A stretch of DNA of 64,000 nucleotides from Anaerolineae bacterium (GCA_022071955.1 JAJVIM010000024.1:1-64000); one strand, 5' to 3'. Shown: positions 50,582 through 62,000, numbered from the stretch's first letter. The notes: generated by a model not told the origin, from the letters alone. Numbers and translations: made by a program.

Positions 50582-53260
50582 TCAGTTTTTGACAATTAGG
50601 GGAAGATAAGATTTGTTACTATTTTCCTCCCCGCTGGGCATTGGCCCTAACAAAGCAAATTCGGCCGGGCGATCAAGCAAGAGCGTGATCTTGTTGGTGG
50701 TCGGGTCGTGGAAACAGCCCGAACAAGGCAGTGTGGTCTCCCAGTCCGAACCGGTCCACATGTGAAGATTAAGCAAATCTTCGGCTTCAATACCGGCACT
50801 TTGCCAATCGCTGTCGCTATAGCTCAACGTCAAAGTGTAGGGCTTGTCGAAACTGGTGACCGGTGTGCCGCCTGGATACCGTGTGGCGATGATTTCAAAA
50901 CCGTGAATGGCAAAAGCGAAACCGGCTGTGCTGTGGGCGGGAGGATTTTTGGGAATGATGCTAATGACAATGGCCGTATCAGCCGCTTCGCCGGGGAACT
51001 TCAGGCTGAGGCCTTGACCATTATCCGAGATGGCGCCACCAACCAGGGGATTGATCAGGTTGGCCGGCAGTGACGGGGCCGGCTCCGGTAGCTCGTAAGC
51101 CCCGATGTCGCACTTTCGGTCGCCGTCGTTGTTGCCGTCTTGCGGCCGAAATTGGTATGACGAGTCGTACGACAGCCGGCCGTAGGTAAAGGCAGGGCGG
51201 CCATCATAATATGTTATGCAGTCATCAGGCGGGATTTGGTCGACGGCCGGGCTTTGAGCTTGGAGTCGATAATAGCCGGGTGTGCCCGTAAAACTGCCCA
51301 GCAAAGGATCGATGGGGTTATCCGCATCGCCGAGTTGGTCGGTAGGATTGGCGAGGGTGCCCCGAAGGTAAACCCCGCTGGCGTTGCCAATAATGTTATA
51401 ACCACTGGATCTAAAATAGTCGTTCAGGTAGGACGCATCGTATACGTCAGGGTAACTTCCGTTACTTGCGAAATTGCCGGCAATAATTGAACCGTAGACA
51501 CTAACCGACCGGTCGGCGTAGATTCCGCCATAATTGCCGGCGTAATTACTGGTGACTGTGACATTCGTCAGGCTCGTTCGCGCCAATTCCAGCGAATCGT
51601 ACCCGGTCGAGATCCCGCCGCCACGGTTACCATAATTTTCGGCGATCGTCGTATTGGCAATATTCAGATAAACCGGACCGGAGGTAGCAATTCCCCCTCC
51701 CTTTGAAGATGCGCCGTTGTTGATAAGAGCAGAATTCAGGATGTTCACAGTGCCTGAGGCGGCATAAATTCCTCCACCTGAACTTCCAGCCGCATTATTT
51801 TCGATCAAGCTGTCAACAATGGTTAGCCGTCTGGAGCCACCGGCTGTTGACCCGTTCATTTGTATTCCGCCCCCATTATCGGCAACGCTGCCACCGCGAA
51901 TCGTCAGGCCGCGGATTATTACGTCGCTGCCGCCAAATATTTCAAAGATCCGGTCGTTAGCCCCACCATCAACCACGGTTTTGCCAGCCCCGTTGCCCAA
52001 AATGATGAGATCCCCGTAAATATCTAGATCACCAGACAGATTCCCATTGTCATTGGCGCCTGCCCGTAATTGAATGACGCCCAAATTACTGGCGAAAGTA
52101 ATAATGTTTTGATCGCTGTTTTGATTTGACTCCTGAATAGCTTCTCGTAGAGAGCAGTGGGTGGCATCACACTTGCCGTCATTATTATCGTCATTGGTAT
52201 TGACCTGCAACGACCAGCCCATTTCATAAGCTAACATGGCCGGGCCGTAGGCTGCATCGGGTTTATGCGGGTTATGGCCTGCCCAGAAATTACGCGAGGT
52301 CAGTTCGGTATGGGGCATATAAAAAGAACCGAAAACTGCATCCCGCCTTATGCTGGTCGGGGTGGGAAGGGGATTGTTTTGAGCGACGTGACACATGCGG
52401 CAGTAGGGTTTAACTACATCGTTGTAGAGCGTCGGCTTGTCTTCAAATCCGGGGGGAACATAATCGTCTTTGGGTGTCTTACCCGGTTGACCCACGTCGT
52501 AATCATACCAATTGTTGATTAACTGCTGGATAGTCGAGGTAGGGTTGGTCCTCAGTACCAGCTCATTAAGTTTTCGGAAATCTTCCTGCTGGTCAGACCG
52601 GGTGTAGCCCCTCATCTGACTGTATTTGAAGGACTCGGCATCAAAGGGTAGAAATTGCGCGCCGGCGACAGAGTTGGTTGAGGCGTTATAGGTGCCCCCG
52701 TGGCAGGGCAAACAGATATGGGGGACAAAACGCTCGGTCTGTTCGTGATCAAGCGGCACGGTGTTAATCAACGGCTCCGTCGAACCTGAGTCATAGACGT
52801 AAAAACGAACATCGTTGGCCAGACCTTCTTTGCCGTTATAGACCATGGCCACGGTGGGTAGGGGATTGAGGCCGGCAATGGCATCGTGCAAGGCAATGCC
52901 CTTGGGGCCACCCGGGCCGAGGCCGTGGTTGACCACGTAGCAGGCCACGCCATTCTCCGTATTTTTGGTGTAACGCCGGCAGTGCATATCCCGGCCAAAC
53001 CCCAGGTCGCTGGCGTTATAATAAACGGCCCGCACTTCGTTTCCATCGAAGCCATAGGCGTTCTTCCATTCGGCAAAAGTGCCGGGCGCCCCAATGGCGC
53101 TGTAATAATCACTGGCTTCGGCTTGACTACCCGTGCCGTTGGGGTAAGTCAACCACGGTATATTCGGCACCGGAAAGGCCAATGCTGTCGAAAGGCTCAA
53201 GGCAAACAGCAGCAGGCTACCCCAAATCAAGGCCTGTAGGCGTGAAATTTTCTTAAACAT
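50582..53260 (-). CDS. Secreted CSLREA beta-helix protein with haem-binding (CxxCH) region
   Basis: 892 residues. N-terminal signal peptide (LIWGSLLLFALSLSTALAFP). The first 370 residues contain two c-type haem motifs, CLPCH (Cys183-His187) and CRMCH (Cys287-His291), suggesting a haem-bearing domain. After CSLREAIQESN (about residue 370) comes a long parallel beta-helix with GGGI-type coils (about 400-700), then an Ig-like end. The final residues SYLPLIVKN match a C-terminal pattern shared with the next large gene. Probably exported and cell-surface attached; electron-transfer or binding function is inference. It is the last gene of a leftward pair, 151 bases after the larger one. Confidence 0.8.
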   Translation of the reverse strand: MFKKISRLQALIWGSLLLFALSLSTALAFPVPNIPWLTYPNGTGSQAEASDYYSAIGAPGTFAEWKNAYGFDGNEVRAVYYNASDLGFGRDMHCRRYTKNTENGVACYVVNHGLGPGGPKGIALHDAIAGLNPLPTVAMVYNGKEGLANDVRFYVYDSGSTEPLINTVPLDHEQTERFVPHICLPCHGGTYNASTNSVAGAQFLPFDAESFKYSQMRGYTRSDQQEDFRKLNELVLRTNPTSTIQQLINNWYDYDVGQPGKTPKDDYVPPGFEDKPTLYNDVVKPYCRMCHVAQNNPLPTPTSIRRDAVFGSFYMPHTELTSRNFWAGHNPHKPDAAYGPAMLAYEMGWSLQVNTNDDNNDGKCDATHCSLREAIQESNQNSDQNIITFASNLGVIQLRAGANDNGNLSGDLDIYGDLIILGNGAGKTVVDGGANDRIFEIFGGSDVIIRGLTIRGGSVADNGGGIQMNGSTAGGSRRLTIVDSLIENNAAGSSGGGIYAASGTVNILNSALINNGASSKGGGIATSGPVYLNIANTTIAENYGNRGGGISTGYDSLELARTSLTNVTVTSNYAGNYGGIYADRSVSVYGSIIAGNFASNGSYPDVYDASYLNDYFRSSGYNIIGNASGVYLRGTLANPTDQLGDADNPIDPLLGSFTGTPGYYRLQAQSPAVDQIPPDDCITYYDGRPAFTYGRLSYDSSYQFRPQDGNNDGDRKCDIGAYELPEPAPSLPANLINPLVGGAISDNGQGLSLKFPGEAADTAIVISIIPKNPPAHSTAGFAFAIHGFEIIATRYPGGTPVTSFDKPYTLTLSYSDSDWQSAGIEAEDLLNLHMWTGSDWETTLPCSGCFHDPTTNKITLLLDRPAEFALLGPMPSGEENSNKSYLPLIVKN

Positions 53261-53411
53261 ATTCCCCCCTCTTAAGTTATCTCTCTCTGTGCTGTTAGCA
53301 AGCCCGCCTGAAGGTCATCACCCCGATCACTACATCTAATCTAGCCCAAAACTGGTTGGTTGCGACAGGTGACATTGTTGGCGCCGCTCTGCGGTGGTGC
53401 CTCCCTGAACG

Positions 53412-56400
53412 TTATTTGATAATTATTGGTAGGTAAACAAAGTTGCTCCCACTGGGTGGGCTGGTGTTTGGCTTACCAACAATCAGTTCAACGTCAACCG
53501 TTTGCGGACTACCCTGCAAATCGGCGCTGGCGATGGTGATTGAGCCGGTGTAGACACCCTCACTCAAGCCGGTGCTATCGATGATGACATCAAGCGCCGC
53601 CGGCATCTGACCGGAAGCCAAGGCCAGGTTCAGCCAGGGGATGCTCTCGTTCGCTGTCCATCTGGCGGACAGTTCTTCCGGGTTGCCAATGCCGATAGTC
53701 TGGCTGATTGGGGCCGTATTGTTGGCCGGTATCTGGAAGCTGAGTCTGTAAGGATTGACCCACAGCACCGCCCCTTCGGGCATATACTCATACGCGCCGA
53801 TATCGCAGCCGTTGTCGTTGTAGCGAGTGTAGCCGCGCTGGTCGGTGGTGGGGCAGGATGCGTTGTTGCCGGCGTCTTCGGCCGGGCTGCCCTGGGGAAT
53901 AGCGTGAGTCAGCGTGCTGCCGCCGTTATCCTGCAAAGGACCAAGCAGTGGATTGGTTCCGGTCAAGTCGCCGGTCTGGGTGAGGGTAAGGCAGGTAGCG
54001 TCGCTGGCGAGGTTGTGGCCGTCCGAATAGAACCCACCCGAGTCTCCCCCGCAATCGCCGCCACTGTTATTGGCCAGCAGGGTGTTTTCCAGGGTGAGCG
54101 TCCCCTGCTCGTGGTGAATGCCGCCGCTTTGACTGGTGGCGGTGTTGTTACTAACAGTCGTGTTGCTGAACACGCCGATGTATGAGAAACGACCCGTAAT
54201 ACTTATTCCTCCACTATCATCAAACCCACCACCGATATTGGCTGTGTTGTGACTAATAGTGCTATTAATAACTGTTAAGTAGGGTATATCGTGACCGTAG
54301 GGGCTACCGGCGGCATAGGGAATGTAAATGCCACCGCCACGTTCCGAGGCGGTATTGTAACTGATTAAACTGTTATTGATCGCTGGTTCAAAGCAAGTAC
54401 CCACAGACACGCCGCCACCACTAAGAGCAGAATTGTGACTGATCTCAGAATTTGTCAACTTGGCAAAACCACCGCCAATTCCTCCGCCAGCACCAGTGGC
54501 AGAGTTATGGCTAACAATGCTGTCGATCAGTAACTCAGCATTGCAACCATCACCCAAAATCCCTCCACCATTACCGTCGTAAGTATCAGGATCATTATCT
54601 CCAACAGCCGAGTTACTGATGACCTGTGAATTAACAAGCGTTGGGCCGCCATAGATACCGCCACCATTTTGTCCCTGATTGTAGCTGACAACACTGTTCA
54701 ACACGAGCGGACCCCCGTAGATACCTCCCCCGGAACCGGAAGCCGTGTTATGGGTAATGAGTGTATCTTCGACGACAACAGTACCATATGCCCTTGAACC
54801 GACCTGCATCCCCCCACCCTGACCATCAGCCGTATTCCGACTGAAGATACTGCCGGATATCCTCAGATCACCGCTGTTTCCGTGATATAAACCCCCACCC
54901 GAGCCCGTGGCAGTATTGGCAGTGAAGGTGGTGCTACTAATGACCAGATCACCGCTGTGGAAATACAGACCGCCGCCGCTACCACCGCAGCCGAACGGCG
55001 TACAACCGGTGCTGTTGTTACTGAAAATGCTATCGATGATGGTCAAGTCGATATCACCGCCGCTGTGAGGAATGGCGTATATTCCAGCGCCGTTACCTGC
55101 GCTCGCATTACCGAAGATTTCGCTATTTAGAACTGTCAGCTTACCGGCGATGTAGTAAACTGCCCCGCCGCCACCGCGATTCGTCGAGCTGTTGTTCGTC
55201 AGTTTGGTGTTGACGAGCGTCACGTCGCTATCAATACCGTTCCGTTCCCCGAACATGATACCGCCTCCACAACACGTCCCCCAATCATAGCCAGAGTTGG
55301 ATTCAGCGGTACCGCGTTGGATGGTTACGCCGGAGATGACCACCGTGCTGCCAAGAATCTGAAATACACGACCGCTGGTGTAGCGGGCATCGATGATGGC
55401 CTGGCCGGGGCCGGCAATAGTCAGCCGCATATCGGGATTGAGGGCGATGTCCAGGTCGCCGTCGGCAGCCTGGTCTTCGGTGTTGACGCCGTCGAGGGTC
55501 AGGTAGTAGATACCGGGCTGCAGGTTGATCAGCGAATGGTTGTTCGCGGCGTTGGCCTCCTGGATGGCCGCCCGCAGGGAGCATTGCTCGCCGGCGGCGA
55601 CGGCGTCGCTGTCGCACAGCCCATCGCCCACGTTGGCGTCGATCACGTCGCTGGTGGTATTGACCGTGTAGGTGACGGTTTTGGGTTTCTCTATGGTGAT
55701 GCTGACGCTGTCCGCGCCGCTCATCCCATCGCTGTCCTGCGCGGTCAGGGTGATAGTGTGCACCCCGGCGCTCAACAGCGTCGCCTCCACCGACAGCGAC
55801 TCGCCGGTGCCCAGGTTGCCGTCGAGATTGGAACTCCAGGTCAGGTTGGCTGCGGGAATCTGGCCGTCTTCGTAGTCAAAGGCGTCGCCGTCGAGGCTGA
55901 TGGTCTGGCCTTCCTTGAACAAGTCCCCATCACCCGGCAGGTAGATCAGACTGGTTGGCGGGTGGATAGGCGTGGAAAAAACGCCGTCGCTCTGGTCCTG
56001 ACCGGTGTGGAAACCGTCGTTGGCCAGCACCCGGATCAAAGCCTGGTTTGAGCCCGAAATAAAATCCAAATCCAAAGTGAGGCTGGTCGTTAGCCAATTC
56101 GTGGTCAACGTTTCCCAGGTAGCGCCAGCGTCCGCGCTGTACTGAACCACATAGGACAGCGGATCCCCATCGGGATCGTTGGCCGTCCATGAGAGGGTGG
56201 CCGTGGAACCGCTCAACGTTTCGCCGCCGTTGGGGCTGGTGACGGTCACGGTCGGTGGATTGGCCGAGGCCGTGCGGGAGTCGAGTTCGACGCCGTTGTG
56301 CAGCAGGACAATGCGGTGGGTGTTGGGGTCGCGGGGTAGGACCAGATAGAACACTTTTTCAAATTCGTTATTGGATAATGAAGTCGGTTCAAAATTATAC

Positions 56401-58358
56401 GAGGCCAACGTCTGGCCGCCGCTGTTTTCAAAAAGAACGGCATATGATCCCGGGGTTGGAGTTGGGACCGAAGCCTGTGTGCTGGTATTGATGATGGCAT
56501 CGATCTTGCCCTGACTGATTGTGGGCGTGACGACTCCGGTAATGAGCATCACATCTGTAACAGCCTGAGTTGAAATCGCGGCGTTAGAAGATACGTCGCC
56601 AAATCTGGCTTCGATGGCGGCCTTGATTAGTTTGTAGTATTTATCGGAAATCCAATTAGGACTACCGTAACTCATCAGATCGCAGGAATTGGGCTTACGT
56701 ACCACTCCGTTTGCATTGCCTTGAGCCAACTGGTATACGTCCAAGCCGTACACGGTCTTCTCATTCCACTCTGATTGTTGTTTGCTGATATAGCCATAGA
56801 GATAGGAACCGTTAGGATCAGTGGGTTGGGAGGGTTCATATGGTCCGGATGGGATAGGCGTTCTACATTTAATGTGATGGCCGCCGAGCGTATGACCTAC
56901 TTCGTGGGGAGCTATAGAAGGGTTGATACCTGCCGCCGAAGACTGGGGGGGATAGTATCCAATACCCAGGGAGGACCTATTATAATCCCCCGGGGTGCCA
57001 TCTATTAGAAGTCCGTAATAAATGTGATTATTATTCTTAAACAGCGGACGCCCCAATTCTATCCACGTGACAACGAAATCAAGCAATTCTAGCCTACTGG
57101 GAAAATTGGCTATATCAAACGTTTTTTCAATTACGCGTGGAAGTGGTAGTCCCTCTATCTTGCTGATCGGCAGTTTTCTACGAAGAGTAATCTTCGCCTC
57201 ACCCATGTCTTTTAACTGTGGATATCGCCATACACCTGTTTCATCTCTCCAATTGACATAGGAAAATCTCACCGGTAATGGAGGCATGGCCTCGAATGGC
57301 AAAGTGACTTCGCAATCGTCTTTTGTACCAAATGCGCCAGCGGGGGGATTTTCGGCAGGCTCTTTACAATCGACGGTTAGTTTACTGCTTCCTCTAAACG
57401 CCTTGAATTGAAACGTGACCGTGCCGGTAAGCCAATCAGTTGGCACTTGGAAATAGAAACTATCTTTTAATTTCTCGCGTTTGGGGTCTGATTTCACCGT
57501 AATTGTTTGCTTTAGCGTTTTTTGCTTGCCGCCACTAATCAGAGTTAGTTCTCCCCTGATATTGTCCTGGTCCTTTCCATTCTGGCTTTTCACGTAGGCA
57601 CGAACGTAGGTGATTTTCCCCGCAATTAAAGGGACACTGTTTTCCAGAGTCTGTACGGCTTGGGTAACTTCCAATCCCATTAACTCCAGATCACAATTCT
57701 CATTGATCCTGCGATTGGGGATGGTGAGCAACCAATTTTTGAAGTCATCGGCTTCATTGGTGGTTGTATTTAGATCATCTTCGGGCGGGCATAATCCCGT
57801 GCCGTCATAGTAGAAATGTTCCAAATACTGTAATTTGGTCAGGCTCATCGGCAAAGTCCCTATTAAGTCTTTGTTGTCCTGCAATTCCAATTTCTCAATC
57901 CAATAGAGATCCCCAATACTTTCTGGCAGGCCAAGCCCATTGGGCAGGCTGTTGTTGTTCACCAGGTTGTTATTTTTTAGCCTGAGTTCTCTGACCTGTA
58001 GGAAGGCCGACAACGGCAAATTGCCGGGCGGGATAAACCCGCCAAAGTGCGAAACACCATTCCAGAAGGCATAACTACCCTGCCCCCAGCCGCCACCTCG
58101 GCTACCGTTATTGATCCAATTTGCGCCGTTTGTGGCATTGTACAGGTCGATCAATGCTTTGCATTCTGATTTACGCCCGCCCCGCCGGTTAGGATCGTTG
58201 CTTGGCGGAAAATCATCATAGTGAGCGCAGGCGCTGTAATCCAACTGCTGCACTGGCCTGGCCGCAGCCGATTCGGTGTTGAGGCCGATAAACAACCCCA
58301 GCCCGGCCAGCAAGGTAAGTGACAGTCCCAACGTGGTCAATAGTCTTTTGGCAATCAT
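53412..58358 (-). CDS. Giant secreted metzincin-type metalloprotease with LRR cap and CSLREA beta-helix
   Basis: 1648 residues. Signal peptide (LTTLGLSLTLLAGLGLFIGL). An LRR-type N-cap (CKALIDLYNATNGANW) and short leucine-rich repeats (about 60-200) precede a metalloprotease-like domain with HEVGHTLGGHH (H485, H489, H495 zinc ligands, E486 catalytic) and a Met-turn LMSYG (Met near 562). Fibronectin/cadherin-like repeats follow (about 680-920), then CSLRAAIQEAN (about 940) and a beta-helix to about 1540. It ends FVYLPIIIK. Probably secreted and surface bound, cleaving extracellular proteins or glycopeptides. Substrate unknown. Confidence 0.85.
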   Translation of the reverse strand: MIAKRLLTTLGLSLTLLAGLGLFIGLNTESAAARPVQQLDYSACAHYDDFPPSNDPNRRGGRKSECKALIDLYNATNGANWINNGSRGGGWGQGSYAFWNGVSHFGGFIPPGNLPLSAFLQVRELRLKNNNLVNNNSLPNGLGLPESIGDLYWIEKLELQDNKDLIGTLPMSLTKLQYLEHFYYDGTGLCPPEDDLNTTTNEADDFKNWLLTIPNRRINENCDLELMGLEVTQAVQTLENSVPLIAGKITYVRAYVKSQNGKDQDNIRGELTLISGGKQKTLKQTITVKSDPKREKLKDSFYFQVPTDWLTGTVTFQFKAFRGSSKLTVDCKEPAENPPAGAFGTKDDCEVTLPFEAMPPLPVRFSYVNWRDETGVWRYPQLKDMGEAKITLRRKLPISKIEGLPLPRVIEKTFDIANFPSRLELLDFVVTWIELGRPLFKNNNHIYYGLLIDGTPGDYNRSSLGIGYYPPQSSAAGINPSIAPHEVGHTLGGHHIKCRTPIPSGPYEPSQPTDPNGSYLYGYISKQQSEWNEKTVYGLDVYQLAQGNANGVVRKPNSCDLMSYGSPNWISDKYYKLIKAAIEARFGDVSSNAAISTQAVTDVMLITGVVTPTISQGKIDAIINTSTQASVPTPTPGSYAVLFENSGGQTLASYNFEPTSLSNNEFEKVFYLVLPRDPNTHRIVLLHNGVELDSRTASANPPTVTVTSPNGGETLSGSTATLSWTANDPDGDPLSYVVQYSADAGATWETLTTNWLTTSLTLDLDFISGSNQALIRVLANDGFHTGQDQSDGVFSTPIHPPTSLIYLPGDGDLFKEGQTISLDGDAFDYEDGQIPAANLTWSSNLDGNLGTGESLSVEATLLSAGVHTITLTAQDSDGMSGADSVSITIEKPKTVTYTVNTTSDVIDANVGDGLCDSDAVAAGEQCSLRAAIQEANAANNHSLINLQPGIYYLTLDGVNTEDQAADGDLDIALNPDMRLTIAGPGQAIIDARYTSGRVFQILGSTVVISGVTIQRGTAESNSGYDWGTCCGGGIMFGERNGIDSDVTLVNTKLTNNSSTNRGGGGAVYYIAGKLTVLNSEIFGNASAGNGAGIYAIPHSGGDIDLTIIDSIFSNNSTGCTPFGCGGSGGGLYFHSGDLVISSTTFTANTATGSGGGLYHGNSGDLRISGSIFSRNTADGQGGGMQVGSRAYGTVVVEDTLITHNTASGSGGGIYGGPLVLNSVVSYNQGQNGGGIYGGPTLVNSQVISNSAVGDNDPDTYDGNGGGILGDGCNAELLIDSIVSHNSATGAGGGIGGGFAKLTNSEISHNSALSGGGVSVGTCFEPAINNSLISYNTASERGGGIYIPYAAGSPYGHDIPYLTVINSTISHNTANIGGGFDDSGGISITGRFSYIGVFSNTTVSNNTATSQSGGIHHEQGTLTLENTLLANNSGGDCGGDSGGFYSDGHNLASDATCLTLTQTGDLTGTNPLLGPLQDNGGSTLTHAIPQGSPAEDAGNNASCPTTDQRGYTRYNDNGCDIGAYEYMPEGAVLWVNPYRLSFQIPANNTAPISQTIGIGNPEELSARWTANESIPWLNLALASGQMPAALDVIIDSTGLSEGVYTGSITIASADLQGSPQTVDVELIVGKPNTSPPSGSNFVYLPIIIK

Positions 58359-58487
58359 AAATCATCCCCCCGAATTGATTAGCACAACGGCTCGTTGTGT
58401 TTGTCCTGCTTGCTTGTACCCGCTAGTGCTGGATTGAATGTTAGCCTACATTAATTTTTGGCAACCGGACTCCACAATGACTCCAGA

Positions 58488-58712
58488 TTACTCCACAATT
58501 TCTCCAAACGACTCTGGAAGTGAGTCGGTATCTAATTTTGCGGCGAGGTAATTCAGCAGTGCCGGCCACTCCCGAAAGTAGCGGGTTTCGCCGCTGAGGA
58601 CGTGGCGCACCTGACCGCGCAACTCGATTTGGTCGTACCCCAGCGGTTCCATCCAGATTCGTACGGCAAAAAGCTGTGGGTCCGGCAATTTTTGAGATGG
58701 GATTGATGACAT
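58488..58712 (-). CDS. Small conserved protein (74 aa)
   Basis: MSSIPSQKLPDPQLFAVRIW then GYDQIELRGQVRHVLSGETRYFREWPALLNYLAAKLD. The RGQVRHVLSGETRYFR core is a pattern I have seen in short Chloroflexota proteins near SARP/STAND regulators. It may bind or modulate the adjacent giant regulator; no function known. The longer overlapping frame 58441-58725 has no such pattern and was dropped. Confidence 0.55.
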   Translation of the reverse strand: MSSIPSQKLPDPQLFAVRIWMEPLGYDQIELRGQVRHVLSGETRYFREWPALLNYLAAKLDTDSLPESFGEIVE

Positions 58713-59085
58713 TGGACAGCGCCATTCTTCGGTGCTACGACCACTCTACGCGTAAAAAGTGACATTGCTGGCTAAAATTTGGCCAGAGACAGTCCTATCG
58801 TAGCCAACAACTCTTCGCAAACTCTTCGGAATCTTCAAAAAAACAGACAAATTTTGAAATTTCGCCGAGATTCGGCCACTTTGGCTGACCGGGATGGTTA
58901 TTATTTCAATCTGGATGCAATTTTTGATACATTGTCACTCCATGCGTATAATCTCTTAGTATCCCGATTTTGCCAGCCAAACAAAGAACCTTTTTTATCC
59001 GACTTCGACTTCCGGCGCACTATCAGCCACCGGTAACGGGTGGCTGGATCGAAGCCGTGCGTCCGGTTGTCGACACCCAAAGCTG
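58713..59085. other. Control region of the SARP-STAND gene
   Basis: No gene seen in 373 bases. Contains the promoter at 58924-58952; the rest is unremarkable. Confidence 0.55.
58924..58952 (+). promoter_or_regulatory. Promoter of the SARP-STAND-WD40 gene
   Basis: TTGATA (58924-58929), 17-base spacer, TATAAT (58947-58952). A leader of about 125 bases would precede the ATG at 59086. Confidence 0.6.
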
Positions 59086-62000
59086 ATGCCTAATTCTGTG
59101 TCCCAAGAAAAATATCGCCTCATCTTGCTCGGTCCACTCCACCTGGAACGGAACGGAGAGCCTGTGACCGGCTTCGAGTCCCGCAAAGCAGTGGCGTTGT
59201 TGGGCTATCTGGTGGTTGCCCATAGACCGCTACCCCGCACACATCTGGCCGATCTGTTCTGGCCTGACAAATCGGAGCAGAAGGGGCGGGCCAATCTGAG
59301 CCGGGTGCTGAACAACCTCTCCAGACTGCTGCCGGATTGTTTTTTGGCCAGCCGTCACACCATCGAATTTAAGCCGGCCGAAAACGTTTGGGTCGATCTG
59401 TATGCGTTTGAAACGGCGGCCAGTCAGGTTGATTTTTCGGTCCAGATGACGGCCGTGTCGTTGTGTCGGGGTACTTTTCTGGAGGGCCTGCTGGTTAACG
59501 GCTGCCCGGAGTTTGAACTGTGGCTGGTCACAGAGCAGGAACGTTGCCGGCAGCAAACGGTGGTGCTCTTGGAGCGACTCATTACTCATCACCTGCGCGG
59601 CGGGGCCTACGGTCCGGCCCAGAAGTTGGCGGCTCAACTGCTAACCCTTCGGCCCGATATGGAGGCCGCCCACCGGCAGATGATGTGGCTGCTGACTGCC
59701 AACGGAAATCGTCAAGCCGCGTTGGCCCAATATAAAACCTGCCGCCGTTTTCTGGCTGATGAGTTCAGCACGACCCCTTCGTCTGAAACTGGGGCACTGT
59801 ACCAGGCCATTCTGGAAGGTGAGATCGCCAGGGTAACCCCTTATCTGCTTAACAGTGACGGCCCGGCCTTCACCATCGCCTGTCCCTATCGAGGGCTGGA
59901 GTCTTTCACCGAATCTGATGCCTCACTCTTTTTTGGACGTGAAGAGGTAGCCAGCGAACTGGCCCAGGCGGTCAACAGGTCAGCTATAGTGGCGGTGATT
60001 GGCCCGTCCGGCAGCGGCAAATCCTCATTGGTTCACGCCAGTTTGCTCCCCCACCTGCGGGCTTCCGACGGATGGTCTATTATCGGGTTTCGACCGGCCT
60101 CTCAGCCATTTCAGGCTTTAGCCTCGGCACTGGCCCCGCTGCTGTCGCCAGAAGATGTGCTGTCTGACCCTGATATTTTGGCCGGCCTGCTGTACCAGAA
60201 TGACCTGCCGCTGCCGGAAGTGATAGCCAGCGTACAGCGTAATCACTCCCCACCGGCACGGGTGCTGTTGGTCATCGACCAATTCGAAGAGCTTTACACC
60301 CTCTGCGTCCCCGAAATCCGCCCTCACTTTCTGCAAGTCCTGCTGGCAGCCATCCAAAACCAATCCACGTCACAAACAAACAATCGTACCGCCTTACCCT
60401 CTGTCACCCTTGTGTTGACCATGCGCGCCGATTTTATGGGTCAGGCGCTCGCCTATCGCCCGCTGGCCGATCTGCTGCAAGCCAATACCTTTATGCTGGG
60501 TCCAATGAATCGCCAGGAACTTACGGCGGCCATTGTGGAGCCGGCGCAACAGTTGGGCGTTTCATTTGAGCCCGGTCTGGTTGAGCGTATTTTAAATGAA
60601 GTGGGCACCCACTCGGGCCATTTGCCGCTGCTGGAATTTGCGCTGACGACCCTCTGGGAACAACAGGCCGGCGGGTTACTAACCCACGCCGCGTATCAGG
60701 CCATCGGTGGGGTAGAAGGCGCTTTATCCCGCTACGCTGAACAGATTTATGGATCATTGAGTCCGGCTGAACAGGCCCAATTGCCCCGGGTGATGCGTCA
60801 ATTAGTGCAATTTGGCTATCAAATAGAGGATACGCGTCGGGTGGCCACACGGGCAGAACTGGGTCAGCGTCACTGGCGGCTGGTGCAAAAACTGGCCGAT
60901 GCCCGACTAGTGGTCACGAATAACAGCTCAAAATATGGAGAAACTGCCGAGATCGTCCACGAGGCGTTGATAGCGCATTGGCAGCGGCTGCGCGAATGGA
61001 TCAATGCCGGTCGCAACTTTCGCCTGTGGCAGGAGCAGTTCCGGGGGGCCGTCCGCCACTGGCAAGCCAGCGATCACCACGATGGCGCCTTGCTACGGGG
61101 GTTGGCGCTGGAATTGGCCGAAGATTGGCTTGACCGGCGGGCAGATGATTTCAGGCCGGACGAACGATTATTTATCGAAGCCAGCCTTTCGCGTCGTGTA
61201 CGGGATCGGACCACCCGCTTGCGTCACCGCCGCCGCCTGCTGGCCGGGCTGGCCGGCGGTCTGGCTGTCGCTCTGTCCCTCGCGGTCGTCGCCGTGTGGG
61301 GCTGGCTGCAAGCGGAAGCGCAGCGCAAGGTCGGTCTGTCACACCAACTGGCAGCCCAGTCGCTTTATAACCTGACCGAAGGCAATATGGACCTGGCCCT
61401 GTTATTGAGCCTGGAAGCCAACCGTATTGCCGATACGCCGGAAGCGTTGGGGAGCCTGCTGACAGGTTTGCAGCGCAGCCCCTATCGGGCCGTTTGGCGT
61501 GCGCTCCCATCGCCGGTTCGGAATCTGTCTGTTAGCCCGAATGGTCAAATATTATCCACCACGGACGACGCCGGCAGCGTCACCCTCTGGGATATCGCCG
61601 GCGGGCAGATGTTTTGGCAATTGGCGCACCAACAAGCTCGTAGCACCGCCTTCAGTCCAGCCGGCGATGTGCTGGCCATCGGTCATGCCGATGGTCAGAT
61701 CAGCTTGTGGTCCGTTGCCGGGCAGCGCCAGACAGGCCGGTTGGCCGGTCATACCGACAGCGTTGAGGCCCTCACCTTCAGCCCAGATGGACGCCGGTTG
61801 GTCTCCAGCAGCGCTGATGGGAGCATCAAACTCTGGGATGTGGCCCGGATGGAACCACTGCTTGAACCGCTGACCGGTCACCGGGGCCGGGTTGAAAGCA
61901 TCAGCCTTCAACCGGAGGGGCGGTTACTGGCGTCCAGTAGCCGGGGGCGCGGTTGGAATGGTGAAGATGATCGTATCCTGTTATGGGATACTGCAACCGG

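Noticed and set aside
58441..58725. 94-codon frame overlapping the 74-residue small protein
   Set aside because: The 58488-58712 frame has a recognisable protein pattern, whereas this frame is arginine-rich and patternless.
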